NCBI GenBank assembly: GCA_902777005.1
Contig: CACYSB010000010.1
Location: forward strand, 124,001-188,000
Direction: 5' to 3'
From: an uncultured Bacteroidota bacterium
GTDB lineage: Bacteria; Bacteroidota; Bacteroidia; Bacteroidales; P3
DNA length: 64,000 nucleotides
A program made the translations under genes and the position numbers. Every line of letters starts with the position of its first letter. Within the stretch, counting starts at the first letter, position 1. Shown piece by piece: positions 48,948 through 56,688 of this stretch. The notes below the pieces were generated by a model. It did no database searches and was not told the origin of the DNA. It saw only the letters and a program-made list of their open reading frames with translations.

Positions 48948-50645
48948 ATGAAACAACTCATTGAATGCGTGCCTAATATCAGCGAAGGCCGCAACATGGA
49001 TATTATCAATCAGGTTACTGCCGAGATTGAGAAGGTCGATGGCGTCAAACTCCTCGACGTTGACCCCGGCCAGACCACCAACCGCACTGTCATCACTTTT
49101 GTGGGAGAGCCCGAGCCCGTCCTCGAAGCCGCCTTCCAGGTCGTCAAGAAAGCCGCCGAGCTCATCGACATGACCCAGCACCACGGCGCACATCCGCGCC
49201 AGGGTGCCACCGATGTCTGCCCCCTAATCCCCGTCAGCAACATCTCCATGGATGAGGTGGTCGAATACGCCCACAAACTCGGCAAGCGTCTCGGCGAAGA
49301 GCTGCAGATTCCCATCTACTGCTACGAGAACGCCGCCTTCATCCCCGAACGCCGCAACCTGGCCTACTGTCGCACCGGCGAGTACGAGAGCCTCAGCTCC
49401 CGCCTCGGTACCGAGCAGTGGAAACCCGACTTCGGCCCCAACGCCTGGAACGACCACACTGCCCACACCGGCGCCACACAAGTCGGTGCACGCGACTTCC
49501 TCGTGGCTATCAACTACAACCTCAACACCACCTCGACCCGCCGCGCCAATGCCATTGCCTTCGACGTGCGCGAGAAAGGCCGTCCTATGCGTGAGGGTGG
49601 CAAACCCAGCGGCAAGCCCATCAAAGACGAAAACGGCAAGACCATCATGATTCCCGGCACCCTCAAGGGCACCAAGGCCATCGGCTGGTATATCGAGGAC
49701 TACGGCATTGCCCAGGTCTCCATGAACATCACCAGTATCAAGGTTGCCCCCGTACACCTCTGCTTCGACGAGGTGTGCCGCTGCGCCGCCAACCGCGGCC
49801 TGCGTGTCACCGGCTGCGAAATCGTAGGCCTCATACCAAAGAGCGTCCTCATCGATGCCGGCAAGTACTACCTGGCCAAGCAGCAGCGCAGCCTCGGTGT
49901 CAGCGAGGAGGAAATTATGAAAGTTGCCATCAAGAGCATGGGGCTCGACGACCTCAAGCCCTTCGACCCCAAGGAGAAGGTGATAGAATACCTCATCGAA
50001 GACCACTCGAAGAAGAAACTTGTCGACCTCACTTGCACTGGCTTCTGCAACGAGACCGCCAGCGAGAGCCCCGCCCCCGGCGGCGGCAGCGTCAGCGCCT
50101 ACATGGGTGCCCTAGCCGCCTCACTCGGCACCATGGTGGCTAACCTCACCGGTGGCAAAGCCGCCTACGACGACGAATGGGAGAAATTCAGCGATGTGGC
50201 CGTCAAGGGTCAGGCTCTTAAGGACGAGCTGCTGCACCTCGTTGACGAGGACACCGCCGCCTTCAACAAAATTATGGATGCCTTCGGCCTGCCCAAGAAG
50301 ACCGACGAGGAAAAGGCCGCCCGCAGCGAGGCCATCCAGGAGGCCACCAAGTTCGCCACCGAGGTGCCCTTCCGCACCATGCAGCGCTCCCTCGAAGCCT
50401 TCGAAGTCTGCCGTGCGATGGTCGAGTGGGGTAACCCCAACAGCGTCACCGACGGCGGTGTCGGCAGCCTGGCCGCCCGTAGCGCCGTCATGGGTGCCCA
50501 CCTCAACGTGAAGATCAACGCCTCGTCGCTCAAGGACGAAGCCTTCAAGGCCGATATCCTGGCCAAAGCACAGGCCATCGAGGACGAAGCCATCAAGCAG
50601 GAACAGGAAATCCTCAAGATAGTTAACGAAAAAATAGGACTGTAA
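48948..50645 (+). CDS. ftcD: Bifunctional glutamate formimidoyltransferase / formimidoyl-THF cyclodeaminase
   Basis: 565 residues. Residues about 1-325 are the transferase (ECVPNISEGRNMDIINQV, MTQHHGAHPRQGATDVCPLI, NHTAHTGATQVGARDFLVA-like region). Residues about 350-565 are the cyclodeaminase (ETASESPAPGGGSVSAYMGA). Last steps of histidine breakdown, passing the one-carbon unit to tetrahydrofolate. The two-domain fusion is known in Bacteroidota and in animals. Confidence 0.95.
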   Translation: MKQLIECVPNISEGRNMDIINQVTAEIEKVDGVKLLDVDPGQTTNRTVITFVGEPEPVLEAAFQVVKKAAELIDMTQHHGAHPRQGATDVCPLIPVSNISMDEVVEYAHKLGKRLGEELQIPIYCYENAAFIPERRNLAYCRTGEYESLSSRLGTEQWKPDFGPNAWNDHTAHTGATQVGARDFLVAINYNLNTTSTRRANAIAFDVREKGRPMREGGKPSGKPIKDENGKTIMIPGTLKGTKAIGWYIEDYGIAQVSMNITSIKVAPVHLCFDEVCRCAANRGLRVTGCEIVGLIPKSVLIDAGKYYLAKQQRSLGVSEEEIMKVAIKSMGLDDLKPFDPKEKVIEYLIEDHSKKKLVDLTCTGFCNETASESPAPGGGSVSAYMGALAASLGTMVANLTGGKAAYDDEWEKFSDVAVKGQALKDELLHLVDEDTAAFNKIMDAFGLPKKTDEEKAARSEAIQEATKFATEVPFRTMQRSLEAFEVCRAMVEWGNPNSVTDGGVGSLAARSAVMGAHLNVKINASSLKDEAFKADILAKAQAIEDEAIKQEQEILKIVNEKIGL

Positions 50646-50767
50646 TGAAAAAGAAAGCATTAATACTGCTTGCCATTGTGGTGCTGACGCTCGTCGCAGC
50701 CGCCTGCACACATCACACCTGCCCCGCCTACCGCGGCAGCGTGGTGATGGCTGAAGTTACTGAGTAA
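50645..50767 (+). CDS. Very small lipoprotein (40 residues)
   Basis: ATG overlaps the ftcD stop by one base (TAATG). The 40-residue product has a lipoprotein signal (LLAIVVLTLVAAAC) and a short mature tail CTHHTCPAYRGSVVMAE. The CPAY motif recurs, as I recall, in other tiny Bacteroidota lipoproteins. Function unknown. Followed by a strong hairpin. Confidence 0.75.
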   Translation: MKKKALILLAIVVLTLVAAACTHHTCPAYRGSVVMAEVTE

Positions 50768-50786
50768 CAAACCGAGGACATAAAGA

Positions 50787-50824
50787 AACCCTCCACAGAA
50801 TATCAGCATATTCTGTGGAGGGTT
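50787..50824. terminator. Bidirectional terminator between ftcD-lipoprotein and prfB
   Basis: Seventeen-base stem AACCCTCCACAGAATAT / ATATTCTGTGGAGGGTT with a CAGC loop, followed by ATTGTTT on the plus strand and TTTCTTTA on the minus strand. Lies between convergent genes. Confidence 0.85.
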
Positions 50825-50840
50825 ATTGTTTATATGCCAA

Positions 50841-51953
50841 TCAGGCGTCGGCGCCGAACTGCATCAAGTAGGCTTTGATGAACTCGTCGAGTTTGCCGTC
50901 GAGCACACCGGCCACGTCTGAAGTCTGGTAGTTGGTGCGGTGGTCTTTGACGCGGCGGTCGTCCATCACGTAGCTGCGTATCTGCGAACCCCACTCAATC
51001 TTCTTCTGCGAGGCCTTGATTTTGTCTTTCTCCTCCATGCGGTGCTTCATCTCACGGTCGTAGAGCTGCGAGCGCAGTAGGCGCATGGCGTTCTCCTTGT
51101 TCTTGGGCTGGTCGCGTGTCTCGGTATTTTCAATGAGTATCTCTTCCTCAACGCCAGTATATGGATCCTTGTACTGGTAGCGCAGACGCACACCAGACTC
51201 CACCTTGTTCACATTTTGGCCACCTGCACCGCCGCTACGGAAGGTGTCCCAAGAGAGTTTCGACATATCCACAACCACTTCTATGGTGTCATCGATAAGC
51301 GGCGTGACGCTCACCGATGTGAAGCTTGTCATTCGTTTGCCTTGTGCGTTGAAAGGGGAGACGCGGACGAGACGATGGACGCCAGTCTCGCTCTTTAGGT
51401 ACCCATAGGCGAAGTCACCCTCTATCTGCATGGTGCAGCTCTTGATGCCAGCACCGTCGCCGTCGAGTGAGTTGCTGATAACGACCTTGTAGCCATGCGT
51501 TTCGGCATAGCGTATGTACATGCGCATAAGCATTTCGGCCCAGTCCTGAGCCTCCACGCCGCCGGCACCGGCATTGATGCTCAGCACAGCGTCCAGACGG
51601 TCACTCTCATTGCGCAGCATGTTCTTGAACTCCAATTCCTCTATCTTCTTCTGTGTTTCCGCAATCTGAGCCACAAGTTCCTCTTCAGTAGCGTCGCCGG
51701 CCTCAAAAAATTCACCCATCACTTCAAGGTCACCGCATGCCACGTCGACCTCCTTGTAGGCTGTCACCCACGTCTTCCTGGCATTGATACCCTTCACCAC
51801 CTTCTGCGCCTCCTTTGGGTCGTTCCAGAAGTCTGGTGCCTCGGTCTTCTTCTCCTCTTCGGCAATCCACGCCGCCGTATTGTCAATGTCGAGAAACTTC
51901 TTTAGCGCCTCTTTGCGCGTGATAAGGTCTTTTATCTGTTCTTGGTTGGTCAT
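50841..51953 (-). CDS. prfB: Peptide chain release factor 2
   Basis: 370 residues. GGQ motif in RSGGAGGQNVNKVES and a domain-2 region KSCTMQIEGDFAYGYLKSE. Recognises UGA/UAA stops. The N-terminus MTNQEQIKDLITRKEALKKF LDIDN is read in one frame: where many prfB genes have the in-frame UGA frameshift site, this one has TTT CTC GAC with no stop, so autoregulatory frameshifting is absent. Confidence 0.95.
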   Translation of the reverse strand: MTNQEQIKDLITRKEALKKFLDIDNTAAWIAEEEKKTEAPDFWNDPKEAQKVVKGINARKTWVTAYKEVDVACGDLEVMGEFFEAGDATEEELVAQIAETQKKIEELEFKNMLRNESDRLDAVLSINAGAGGVEAQDWAEMLMRMYIRYAETHGYKVVISNSLDGDGAGIKSCTMQIEGDFAYGYLKSETGVHRLVRVSPFNAQGKRMTSFTSVSVTPLIDDTIEVVVDMSKLSWDTFRSGGAGGQNVNKVESGVRLRYQYKDPYTGVEEEILIENTETRDQPKNKENAMRLLRSQLYDREMKHRMEEKDKIKASQKKIEWGSQIRSYVMDDRRVKDHRTNYQTSDVAGVLDGKLDEFIKAYLMQFGADA

Positions 51954-51974
51954 CTGTTTGAATGTGTGAATGCT

Positions 51975-52694
51975 TTAGTGTATTGTGAACAATGCCAATG
52001 CGAAGGCTACAACGCACAGCCCTATGTTGAGCCACAACTTGTCGTGTTGCTTGTGGTCGAAGAGTATGCTGCTGCTGACATGCAGGAGCACACCGATTAC
52101 CAAGCCGATAATCAGGCGCTGCTGGTTCTCGTCGGGCTGCACTACATACAGGTTGAACAGTGAACCGAAGGGTGACATAGCACCGAATAGTACCAGCAGT
52201 GCCAGTATTTTCCAGAAGGTCATTCCGTGGGCTATGAGCAGCGACACAAGTATCAGGGCCACGGGTATGTTGTGTATCAGTATGCCGTAGAGCAGGCCGT
52301 TGCTCACGTTGCCGTTCATATCCACCAGCGGCATACCTTCGAGGAACGCATGTAGACAGAGACCCAGCATCAGCCCCAACACCGGCGCATCTGTCTTGTG
52401 ACCTTCCACATGGCCGTGTTCAGCATGGGCCGACAGGGATTCTAACAACTGCTGTATCAGGAAACCGGCCAGTATGGCCAGAAATGGACGCCGGTCGACC
52501 TCCGGCTCGCCGTCCTCAGGCCAGACCATGGTGACGGATTCAGGCAATAGCCCCAGCACACAGATACCAAGCAGAAAGGCGCCACCGAACACAGTGATGC
52601 CACGCATCACACCCTCAGGGAGTCGTTTCCCTGTCGGTGCCAGCGCGCCCCACACGGCCACGCCCAACACAATAGCTATATATGCTCCTATCAT
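51975..52694 (-). CDS. ZIP-family divalent metal transporter
   Basis: 239 residues, about eight membrane segments. The metal path is visible in segments 4-5: LCLHAFLEGMPLV and ILIHNIPVALILVSL (His, Asn, Glu/Pro pattern). A His-rich loop (SAHAEHGHVEGHK) precedes them. Likely imports Zn2+, Fe2+ or Mn2+. Starts 17 bases after the SRP RNA 3' end and ends 21 bases before prfB. Confidence 0.9.
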   Translation of the reverse strand: MIGAYIAIVLGVAVWGALAPTGKRLPEGVMRGITVFGGAFLLGICVLGLLPESVTMVWPEDGEPEVDRRPFLAILAGFLIQQLLESLSAHAEHGHVEGHKTDAPVLGLMLGLCLHAFLEGMPLVDMNGNVSNGLLYGILIHNIPVALILVSLLIAHGMTFWKILALLVLFGAMSPFGSLFNLYVVQPDENQQRLIIGLVIGVLLHVSSSILFDHKQHDKLWLNIGLCVVAFALALFTIH

Positions 52695-52711
52695 CGCTTA
52701 TATCCACAAAA

Positions 52712-52810
52712 AAAGGGCAAGCTGTTTATATCGCACCGCTACAACCAAACACCCTTGCTGTATTCCTACCCTGGGGGATTCAATGGGAGCTGGTCGTATA
52801 AGACTTGCCC
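52712..52810 (-). ncRNA. ffs: Signal recognition particle RNA (4.5S type)
   Basis: On the minus strand the ends GGGCAAG and CTTGCCC pair. The centre holds the conserved domain IV hairpin: CCCCAGGGTAGGAATACAGC then AAGGGTG, i.e. the AGG-x-x-GGAA-x-x-x-AGCA-x-GG SRP core. A run of seven T follows the 3' end. About 96-99 bases. Its promoter box is at 52863-52872, so the primary transcript has a roughly 46-base 5' extension with a small CAGG...CCTG hairpin. Confidence 0.88.
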
Positions 52811-52862
52811 AATCCTATTGATATACAGGTGTTACCCTGCAACCGTTGTCTCTCTTTTGGAC

Positions 52863-52872
52863 TGCAAAGATA
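52863..52872 (-). promoter_or_regulatory. -7 promoter box of the SRP RNA
   Basis: TATCTTTGCA on the minus strand, ahead of the SRP RNA. Confidence 0.75.
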
Positions 52873-52879
52873 CAAAAAA

Positions 52880-52912
52880 AATTGAAAGTTGAAAATTGAA
52901 AATTGAAAATTT
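52880..52912. repeat. TTGAAAA heptamer repeat
   Basis: Four copies of (A)TTGAAAA(A/G)-type heptamers in the gap after priA, matching the left half of the insertion in the kinase-RapZ gene (13.03 kb). Confidence 0.75.
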
Positions 52913-52953
52913 TGAAAAAAACGCAAGAATCGTTAAACGTTAACCGTCAACCA

Positions 52954-55419
52954 TTACATCGGGTCTACGTCGAAATGGACGGCCACACGGGCCCATCCTT
53001 CCTGCTTCACCAGGTCGTCGGCCATCTTCATCATCAGCTTCTTGGCGTCGGCTATGGCTTCATTGCGTTCGAAACGCACCGTGATGGTCTTCAGGTACAA
53101 GGCCCTTATGCGGCTCACCAGCGGATATTCCGGCCCCATCACGCGTTGGCCGAAGGCTCCGCGTAGCTCTGTCGCCAGCCAGTCGGCGGCGGCGCTTACC
53201 ACCTCGTTGTCGCGGTGCTTCAGCGTGATCTCCACCAGCCGGTAGTAGGGTGGGTAGAGGAACACCCGCCGCTCGTTGTCCTGGTCTTTGTACAGGCCTT
53301 CGTAGTCGTTGTCCTCCACCTTCTGCAGCAGCTGGTGGCCGGGGTTGTATGTCTGTATTATCACCCGTCCCGCGTCACCGTGGCGCCCGGCGCGTCCGCT
53401 CACCTGTGTCATCTGCTGGTAGGCGCGCTCGTAGCTGCGGAAGTTTGGATAGTTTATCAGGTTGTCGGCATTCACAATGCCCACCACACTCACATGCTCA
53501 AAGTCAAGTCCCTTGGTCACCATCTGCGTGCCCACCAGTATATCTATGCGCCTCTGCGCAAAGTCGTTGAGCAGTTCTATATATTGGTTCTTCTGCAGCG
53601 TGCTGTCCAGATCCATGCGCGCAACCCTCGCCTCGGGGAACATAATCTGCAGGTCCTCCTCCACGCGCTCCGTGCCTATGCCAGCCATCCGCAGGTGCGT
53701 CGAGTGGCACGCCGGGCACTCCGCCGGCACCGGTATCGAGTAGCCGCAGTAATGGCAGCGCAGCGAGTTGGTGGCTTTGTGGTACACCAGCGACACGTCG
53801 CAATGGACGCACTGCGGTATGTGGTGGCAGTCGTCGCACTCCAGCCGCAGCGAAAAACCCCTCCGGTTCTGGAACAGTATCACCTGCTGCTGTGCAGCCA
53901 ATGCGTCGCGTATGGCGCGCAGCATGGTGTCGCTGAAGTGGCCGTGCACCTCGCCCTGCCGAGTGGCGGTCTTCATGTCCACCACCTCCACCTTCGGCAG
54001 GTTGAAGCCGCCGTACCGGTGCGCCATCGTCGCCAGCCCGTACTTGCCCTCCATCGCGTTGTGGTAACTCTCCATGCTCGGCGTCGCGCTCCCCAGCACA
54101 GTCCGTGCTCCCCACAGGTGCGCCAGGTATATCGCCGCGTCGCGCCCATGGTAGCGCGGAGCCGGGTCCTGTTGCTTGTACGACGCGTCGTGCTCCTCGT
54201 CCACTATTATCAGCCCCAAGTCCCTGAACGGCAGAAACAGTGCGCTCCTTGCCCCCAGCAGCACCTGGTAGCGGGCCTCCTCGCTCTCCGTCGCCGTGCG
54301 CCGCCACACCTCCACACGCTGGCTCGCCGAGAAGCGCGAGTGGTAGACACCCACCTTGTCGCCGAAATGGCGCCGCAGGCGGTTGATGAGCTGCGCCGTC
54401 AGCGCTATCTCCGGCAACAGGAAGAGCACCTGCCTGCCGGCGCGCACCTGCTCGTCTATAAGCTTTATATACACCTCCGTCTTGCCGCTCGACGTCACGC
54501 CATACAGTAGAGACGTTTCATGAAACGTCTCTCCCGATAGCATATTCAATGCAGCCTGTTGCTCCCCGTTCAGCCGGATACTCTCCACTGGCACAAGGCC
54601 GCCTTCATCTATACGCTCCAATCGGCTCTCCTCGCGCTCCTCAGTCACGAGCACACCGTTCCTTATCAGCGTCTGCATAGCCGACCCCTGCGGCAAATCG
54701 CATTTGGGCACCGGCTCCTTGCCAAACCCCGACCTCTGCATATACTGCATCAGCAACTCAACCTGCTTCACCCTCTTCTTCCTCTCCAACTCGTCGAACA
54801 GCTCCCGCTGGGCATCCTCCCCTGCATAGGCTTCCGACATACGCACATACGTAGTCATCCTTGGCACGAAGCGTTCCCGCAGCTCCTCGTCCATCATCAC
54901 CACTTCGCGCTCCATCATGCCGCGTATCAGTGGCATAATCTTCTGCACCCCTATGGCTCGGCTCAGGTCGTCGAGCCTCATCGAACTGTATTCCGTCAAT
55001 ATGTTCACTACCTGGGTCTCATACTTCGTCAACCTCGACAGGTCGCCGTCGAAGTCAGGGTGGATGCTCACCGTGCTCTCGCTTGCCAGCTTCATGCCCG
55101 CAGGCAATGCCACAGCCATCACGTCGCCCGGATAGCACATATAGTACGACGCCATCCACTCCCAGAATACCATCTGGCGCTCCGTGACCACAGGCTTCTC
55201 GTCAAGCACATATAATATATACTTTGCCCTGCATTGCGGCGCCTCCCCGTGTACGCGGCGCACCAGGGCCGAATACATCCGCTTCTGCCCGAATTGCACC
55301 ACCACGCGCTTCCCGACAGCAACCTCGCCGTTCATCTCACGCGGCACCCTATATGTATAGGTGCCAGGCAGATGCAACGGCAGCAAAACATCCACATAGT
55401 ATACTTCCAGCTCGTCCAT
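52954..55419 (-). CDS. priA: Primosomal protein N' (replication restart helicase)
   Basis: 821 residues. N-terminal DNA-binding domain, helicase Walker A LYGVTSSGKTEVY, Walker B VDEEHDASYK, and the zinc-binding region CDDCHHIPQCVHCD ... CHYCGYS ... CPACHS. Helicase motifs RVARMDLD and VSGRAGRHGDAG also present. Reloads the replicative helicase at stalled forks. The residues GETFHETS just before Walker A are encoded by a TTTCATGAAA palindrome (54512-54533), so a mobile-repeat sequence forms this linker. Confidence 0.95.
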   Translation of the reverse strand: MDELEVYYVDVLLPLHLPGTYTYRVPREMNGEVAVGKRVVVQFGQKRMYSALVRRVHGEAPQCRAKYILYVLDEKPVVTERQMVFWEWMASYYMCYPGDVMAVALPAGMKLASESTVSIHPDFDGDLSRLTKYETQVVNILTEYSSMRLDDLSRAIGVQKIMPLIRGMMEREVVMMDEELRERFVPRMTTYVRMSEAYAGEDAQRELFDELERKKRVKQVELLMQYMQRSGFGKEPVPKCDLPQGSAMQTLIRNGVLVTEEREESRLERIDEGGLVPVESIRLNGEQQAALNMLSGETFHETSLLYGVTSSGKTEVYIKLIDEQVRAGRQVLFLLPEIALTAQLINRLRRHFGDKVGVYHSRFSASQRVEVWRRTATESEEARYQVLLGARSALFLPFRDLGLIIVDEEHDASYKQQDPAPRYHGRDAAIYLAHLWGARTVLGSATPSMESYHNAMEGKYGLATMAHRYGGFNLPKVEVVDMKTATRQGEVHGHFSDTMLRAIRDALAAQQQVILFQNRRGFSLRLECDDCHHIPQCVHCDVSLVYHKATNSLRCHYCGYSIPVPAECPACHSTHLRMAGIGTERVEEDLQIMFPEARVARMDLDSTLQKNQYIELLNDFAQRRIDILVGTQMVTKGLDFEHVSVVGIVNADNLINYPNFRSYERAYQQMTQVSGRAGRHGDAGRVIIQTYNPGHQLLQKVEDNDYEGLYKDQDNERRVFLYPPYYRLVEITLKHRDNEVVSAAADWLATELRGAFGQRVMGPEYPLVSRIRALYLKTITVRFERNEAIADAKKLMMKMADDLVKQEGWARVAVHFDVDPM
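54512..54533. repeat. TTTCATGAAA palindrome inside priA
   Basis: Perfect 22-base palindrome GAGACGTTTCATGAAACGTC-TC preceded by GTA, identical in its core to the first copy in the kinase-RapZ gene (13.46 kb). Encodes ETFHETS in both genes, although the genes are on opposite strands, because the palindrome reads the same both ways. Confidence 0.88.
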
Positions 55420-55484
55420 TCCGGCTGCAAAGATACGTTTTTTTCACGACACAGCGACCCTTTATTTGCCACCTGTCCAACCCC

Positions 55485-55612
55485 TCTCCGCATCTCCTCC
55501 GTCTCCCCTCCGTCACTTCTCCGCCTGTTTACCGGTTGTTTACCGATTATTGACCGTAGAACAACCGGTGAACAACCGTTAAACAGTCGGACCGGTGTCG
55601 GAGAGGATTCGG
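55485..55612. repeat. Palindromic AACAACCG repeat, copy 5 (priA divergent gap)
   Basis: The largest inner repeat: CTGTTTACCGGTTGTTTACC, GATTATTGACCG, TAGAACAACCGGTGAACAAC, CGTTAAACAG. Outer arms CCTCTCCGCATC and GTGTCGGAGAGG. Same design as copies 1 and 2. Confidence 0.82.
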
Positions 55613-55677
55613 TGAACAAGGCGTGTTGGTAACTTTTTATACAATAAAATATATATTGTCTCGTTATTTGATTTAAT

Positions 55678-56652
55678 ATGATGCGTAGGCTTATAGTCAC
55701 ACTGCTGTTGGCAACCTTGGCGCTGTCCGCCGCACAGGCTCAGGATAAGGGGCTCATGATGCAGCACCAGAAGCGCCTGGCGGACTTGCTGACGCTCACG
55801 GCCACGGCGCCGACGGACAACGAGCGCTACCTGGCGTCGGAGCAGGCTGTCGGCGAACTGACGGCAGCCCTGGACGAAGACAACTCGGAACGCTGGAAGT
55901 GGCAGCTGCCGACAGTGGCCTCCGTGCTGACTTCGCCCGACGGCATGATCCGCGTTTTCACATGGGCCGTGGTGCGCGACAACGGCGAGTTCGAGTGCTT
56001 CGGCGCCATACAGTTCTACAATGAGCGCGAAGAAGAATACCAATACCTCCTGCTCAACGACAAAAGCGAGGACATAATGAACCGCGAAGAATCCGTCCTC
56101 TCCGCATCCAACTGGTTCGGAGCTATCTATCAAGATATTATACAGACCTCGCACGGCGGGAAGACCTACTACACACTGCTCGGATGGAACGGCGTGGACA
56201 ACCTGACCGAGCGCAAGATCATCGAGCCCATAGTGCTGCGAGGCGGAGTGCCGCAGTTCGGCGCACCGCTCTTCCGTCGCGAACGCAACCTGCGCCGCAT
56301 AGTGCTCGAATATCGCAACGACGCAATGGTGAACCTCAGCTACGAGGAACAGTTCGTCGAGGAAGTGCAGAGAGAGCGCGTAAAAGTCAAAGGCAGCAAC
56401 CGCTACCGCACCGTAGAGAAACGCAAGCAGCACAAGGAAAAAATGATTATATTCGACGAGGTGGAACCGCAGATACCGGGAATGGACGGACTGTACCAAT
56501 ACTACGTACCCTCCGGCCTCGAGCTGGCCTACGCCTTCGTTGACGGCAAATGGGAGCTCCGCAACGGCGCCCAGGGCCGACTCAAGGACAAGAAGCTCAA
56601 CAAGGCCTTTGAGCCTCTACAAAAACACACACCAGCCTACAGCACTCGATAA
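55678..56652 (+). CDS. Exported protein of unknown function
   Basis: 324 residues with a signal peptide (LIVTLLLATLALSAAQAQ). The body is soluble, with NREESVLSASNWFGAIYQDI, KTYYTLLGWNGVDNLTERKI and IPGMDGLYQYYVPSGLELAY. I recall similar proteins in other Bacteroidota but no named family. It precedes dxs by 36 bases in the same direction, so the two are probably co-transcribed. Confidence 0.75.
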   Translation: MMRRLIVTLLLATLALSAAQAQDKGLMMQHQKRLADLLTLTATAPTDNERYLASEQAVGELTAALDEDNSERWKWQLPTVASVLTSPDGMIRVFTWAVVRDNGEFECFGAIQFYNEREEEYQYLLLNDKSEDIMNREESVLSASNWFGAIYQDIIQTSHGGKTYYTLLGWNGVDNLTERKIIEPIVLRGGVPQFGAPLFRRERNLRRIVLEYRNDAMVNLSYEEQFVEEVQRERVKVKGSNRYRTVEKRKQHKEKMIIFDEVEPQIPGMDGLYQYYVPSGLELAYAFVDGKWELRNGAQGRLKDKKLNKAFEPLQKHTPAYSTR

Positions 56653-56688
56653 TACACAAACTCAACACTGACCACTTCAAACCTAACG

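Noticed and set aside
53215..54510. Long open frame antisense to priA
   Set aside because: Arg/His/Val-rich product with no domain; priA on the other strand is fully supported.
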